A DNA stretch of 7,966 nucleotides. Source: Methyloprofundus sp. Its GTDB lineage: Bacteria; Pseudomonadota; Gammaproteobacteria; Methylococcales; Methylomonadaceae. The stretch's first letter is position 1. Each line of letters opens with the position of its first letter. A model generated the notes under the pieces. The model did no database searches, was not told the origin of the DNA, and saw only the letters and a program-made list of their open reading frames with translations. Below, piece after piece: positions 5,714 through 7,966 of the stretch. The stretch covers positions 1 through 7,966 of the forward strand of contig DAOVWV010000059.1 of assembly GCA_030636485.1 (NCBI GenBank), in the 5' to 3' direction. The position numbers and the translations under genes are program-made.

Positions 5714-6871
5714 TTACTTCCTATTTAGTCCTAATGAGTTATACACATCAGTATATTTATTGACCATCGCCTGTATTGAAAAGTTATCCAGTACACATTG
5801 GTATGACAACTCACCCTGTTGCTGTCTTTTCTGCTTGTCTTTAATTAATGTTAACAACGCGGCTGCCATTGCCTCAGGATCTGAGGGGGGCACCAACTCC
5901 CCTGTCTGACCTGCTTGAACCAATTCCACATTCCCCCCTACCGCTGTAGCAATAACAGGCAATCCTGTTGCCATCGCTTCCAAAATGGTATTGGAAATAC
6001 CCTCAGCCTGCGAAGGCAATACAAAGATATCCAGTGAACGCATAATCTCGGCAATATCATCCCGCTCACCGGGTAGCCATGCGCTGCCTGCCAACTGTTT
6101 TTTTTCTAGCAACTCAACCGCTTGTTCTTTAAGCGGCCCATCACCTATCAAAATTAAATTTACCTGGCCAACAAGTTCAGGGCTGGCTGCTAATAAAGCG
6201 ATATAGGCTTTAACCAAAGTCAGCTGGTCTTTTACGCCATGCATCCGCCCAACCGTTCCAATGGTGACCTTATATTGTTCAAATGACAACGGACAATCAG
6301 GAATAACCCGTCTTTCTTTGGCAGGGTAAAACTTTTTTATATCCACTCCATTGCAGATTCTAGTTATTTTCTGCTCCGGAATACCCACCTTTTCAATTAA
6401 ATAACTTTGTAAATGCAAGGATAAGGGGATAAACACTTGTATTAAGGGGCTGATTAAACGCCTTAAGAGTTGATATTTCTTATTGTTGCCTTCAGGATCA
6501 AAGGTGTCCCAGCCATGCTCACTATGTACCCGGTACTTTACCCGCGCAAGAAAAGCAGGCATCTGATACTCGATTGCTGCCAAGTTTCGCGTATGAATAA
6601 TATCGACTTTATATTGCTGTAGTATTTTATAAAGTGAAACAAATGAACGCCAATCCTGACCCTCTTTTTTCTGCAAATCAATAATCTGCACATCATCACG
6701 CCTTAGGCGCTCACGAAACTGGGTGCTCCCTTTTAAACAGATAATCATATGCCGGTATTTATCTGCCGGCATATGATTAATCAAATTAATCAATCCATTT
6801 TCCAGACCGCCAATCCCCAGCCTATAAATGACATGAGCGATCAGCGGTGGCTGTTGTATTTCTTTAGTCAA
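5714..6871 (-). CDS. GT4 glycosyltransferase, XrtA-associated Stp2 type
   Basis: This 385-residue retaining GT-B glycosyltransferase is complete. The N-terminal domain has HVIYRLGIGGLENGLINLI (13-31), the glycine-rich acceptor-side loop typical of the PEP-CTERM/XrtA-associated sugar transferase family (TIGR03088 from memory), and SEHGWD with His119. The C-terminal domain has NGVD (174-177), GTVGRMHGVKDQ with Arg209 and Lys214 as likely donor-phosphate contacts, and the GT4 EX7E pair Glu290/Glu298 within PSQAEGISNTILEAM. It probably adds a sugar to the lipid-linked repeat unit of an exopolysaccharide at the cytoplasmic face of the inner membrane; donor and acceptor are not evident. It follows the epimerase by 36 bp and precedes the amidotransferase by 4 bp. 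The ribosome site is weak (GGTAAAG). Codons around residues 31-43 contain a perfect inverted repeat, listed separately. Confidence 0.93.
   Translation of the reverse strand: MTKEIQQPPLIAHVIYRLGIGGLENGLINLINHMPADKYRHMIICLKGSTQFRERLRRDDVQIIDLQKKEGQDWRSFVSLYKILQQYKVDIIHTRNLAAIEYQMPAFLARVKYRVHSEHGWDTFDPEGNNKKYQLLRRLISPLIQVFIPLSLHLQSYLIEKVGIPEQKITRICNGVDIKKFYPAKERRVIPDCPLSFEQYKVTIGTVGRMHGVKDQLTLVKAYIALLAASPELVGQVNLILIGDGPLKEQAVELLEKKQLAGSAWLPGERDDIAEIMRSLDIFVLPSQAEGISNTILEAMATGLPVIATAVGGNVELVQAGQTGELVPPSDPEAMAAALLTLIKDKQKRQQQGELSYQCVLDNFSIQAMVNKYTDVYNSLGLNRK
6742..6779. repeat. Perfect 14-bp inverted repeat inside the Stp2-type gene
   Basis: Arms TAATCATATGCCGG (6742-6755) and CCGGCATATGATTA (6766-6779) are perfect complements separated by 10 nt. 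On the minus-strand mRNA this forms a strong hairpin about 90-130 nt into the coding region, over codons for the segment NHMPADKYRHMI. It directly adjoins a 9-bp tandem direct repeat (ATTAATCAA twice, 6776-6793) that encodes the LINLIN segment and is likely just family sequence. Confidence 0.85.
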
Positions 6872-6907
6872 TGGCTTTACCGCAATATAATAATATCAAT
6901 TAATGGA

Positions 6908-7912
6908 TTATTTGTAGTAGCTATCGTACCAACTCACAAATTTTTCTATACCCTGATCAATTGTTGTATCTGGCTTATAACCGACATCCTGCACCAACGC
7001 TTCAACATCCGCATAGGTATCAGGAACATCTCCTGGCTGTAGAGGCAATAACTCTTTTTCAGCCGTTTTACCTAAATATTTTTCCAGCGTTTCGATATAA
7101 TCCATTAACTCGACTGGGCTTTGATTACCAATATTATAAACGCGCCAAGGCGCTTTGCTGGTACCTGAATCTGGGTTTTTACCACTCCAGTCCGGATTAG
7201 GCTGGGCGACATTATCCAGTGTTCTCATAACACCTTCAACAATATCATCTATATAGGTAAAATCTCTACGATGCTTACCATAGTTAAACACCTGAATTTT
7301 TTTACCTTCTTTTATCGCTTTGGTAAACAGAAACAAAGCCATATCAGGCCGTCCCCAAGGCCCATAAACAGTAAAGAAGCGCAACCCCGTAGTCGGCAAA
7401 TCATACAGATTACTGTAGGTATGTGCCATTAATTCATTGGATTTTTTAGACGCTGCATAAAGGCTTAAAGGGTGATCAACATTATCATGCACCGAAAATG
7501 GCATGCTTTCATTCGCACCATAAACAGAGCTACTGGATGCATACACCAGATGCTCGACATTATTATGCCGACAACCTTCTAATATATTAAGAAAACCCAC
7601 AATATTGCTTTCTATATATGCATGTGGATTTTCAATGGAGTAGCGTACACCTGCCTGAGCCGCCAGGTTGACCACCCGTTGTGGCTGGTGTTCTTTAAAC
7701 AATCGCTCCATGTGCTCTCTATCGGAAATATCTGCTCTGACATCCGTAAAATTAGGATGGTCTTTTATACGCTCTAAACGTGCTAATTTTAAATTTACAT
7801 CATAGTAATCATTTAAATTATCAATACCAATGACTTCATCTCCGCGCTCTAATAACTTTATCGCAAGATGATTACCTATAAAACCGGCTGTGCCAGTCAC
7901 CATTACTTTCAT
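6908..7912 (-). CDS. NAD-dependent sugar-nucleotide epimerase, probable UDP-glucuronate 4-epimerase
   Basis: This 334-residue extended short-chain dehydrogenase is complete. It has the NAD-binding loop GTAGFIG (7-13) at the very N-terminus, Asp31 in [10 protein letters not shown] for NAD preference, a serine-rich strand ASSSSVYG (125-132), and the catalytic Tyr152-x3-Lys156 in [23 protein letters not shown] and [19 protein letters not shown] are strongly conserved in UDP-glucuronate 4-epimerases (CapI type), which convert UDP-glucuronate to UDP-galacturonate in the cytosol. Substrate is inferred from family resemblance. It would supply an acidic sugar donor to the glycosyltransferases downstream. 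The frame stays open to an ATG at 7961-7963, but the start at 7910-7912 (MKVMVTG) matches the family and puts the Rossmann loop in its normal place. No strong ribosome site is seen; GACGAG lies about 10 nt upstream. Confidence 0.92.
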   Translation of the reverse strand: MKVMVTGTAGFIGNHLAIKLLERGDEVIGIDNLNDYYDVNLKLARLERIKDHPNFTDVRADISDREHMERLFKEHQPQRVVNLAAQAGVRYSIENPHAYIESNIVGFLNILEGCRHNNVEHLVYASSSSVYGANESMPFSVHDNVDHPLSLYAASKKSNELMAHTYSNLYDLPTTGLRFFTVYGPWGRPDMALFLFTKAIKEGKKIQVFNYGKHRRDFTYIDDIVEGVMRTLDNVAQPNPDWSGKNPDSGTSKAPWRVYNIGNQSPVELMDYIETLEKYLGKTAEKELLPLQPGDVPDTYADVEALVQDVGYKPDTTIDQGIEKFVSWYDSYYK

Positions 7913-7966
7913 ATTATAAACGCTCGTCTGTTTGATCTGCAGGGAACAGGTATTTAAGGTCATAAA

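Noticed and set aside
7913..7963. 17-residue N-terminal extension of the epimerase from an upstream in-frame ATG
   Set aside because: The family starts directly at the Rossmann strand, and the extension has no conserved or signal-like character; the start at 7912 is preferred.

Overview
The window is a compact run of minus-strand genes from what looks like a Gram-negative proteobacterium, probably a beta- or gammaproteobacterium of moderate to low GC. That placement rests on the gene families, which are typical of exosortase A (XrtA)/PEP-CTERM exopolysaccharide loci in proteobacteria. The window alone cannot give a genus. Neither an exosortase nor a PEP-CTERM protein is present here.

In transcription order (right to left) the layout is as follows. 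Block A holds a UDP-glucuronate 4-epimerase-like sugar-nucleotide enzyme (6908-7912), a GT4 glycosyltransferase of the XrtA-associated Stp2 type (5714-6871), and a glutamine-hydrolysing asparagine-synthetase-type amidotransferase of the XrtA type (3820-5709). A 234-bp non-coding leader or spacer follows (3586-3819). Block B is a four-gene cassette: a 204-aa exported protein with a Tat-like signal (2971-3585), a PqqD-like RiPP-recognition-element protein (2646-2936), an HPr-kinase-related protein (1730-2656) and a DxD-type nucleotidyltransferase-fold protein (643-1740). An 82-bp spacer with two stem-loops follows. Block C is the 5' part of another XrtA-associated glycosyltransferase, Stp3 type (1-560), cut by the window edge.

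Blocks A and C plausibly supply sugar nucleotide, glycosyl transfer and amidation for an exopolysaccharide. Block B is the unusual part. PqqD-like, HprK-related and nucleotidyltransferase proteins are translationally interlocked (two 11-nt overlaps) and sit directly behind a small exported protein of unknown function. This matches what is called the HPr-rel-A system, for which I know of no established biochemical role. The arrangement suggests a peptide/protein-modification system in which the PqqD domain presents the 204-aa protein (or another peptide) to the kinase and the nucleotidyltransferase. That function is inference.

Other structure worth noting: a perfect 14-bp inverted repeat inside the Stp2-type coding region, two stem-loops before the Stp3-type gene, and an AT-rich leader before block B with two weak promoter candidates. 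No tRNA, rRNA, CRISPR array, insertion sequence or transposase was seen.
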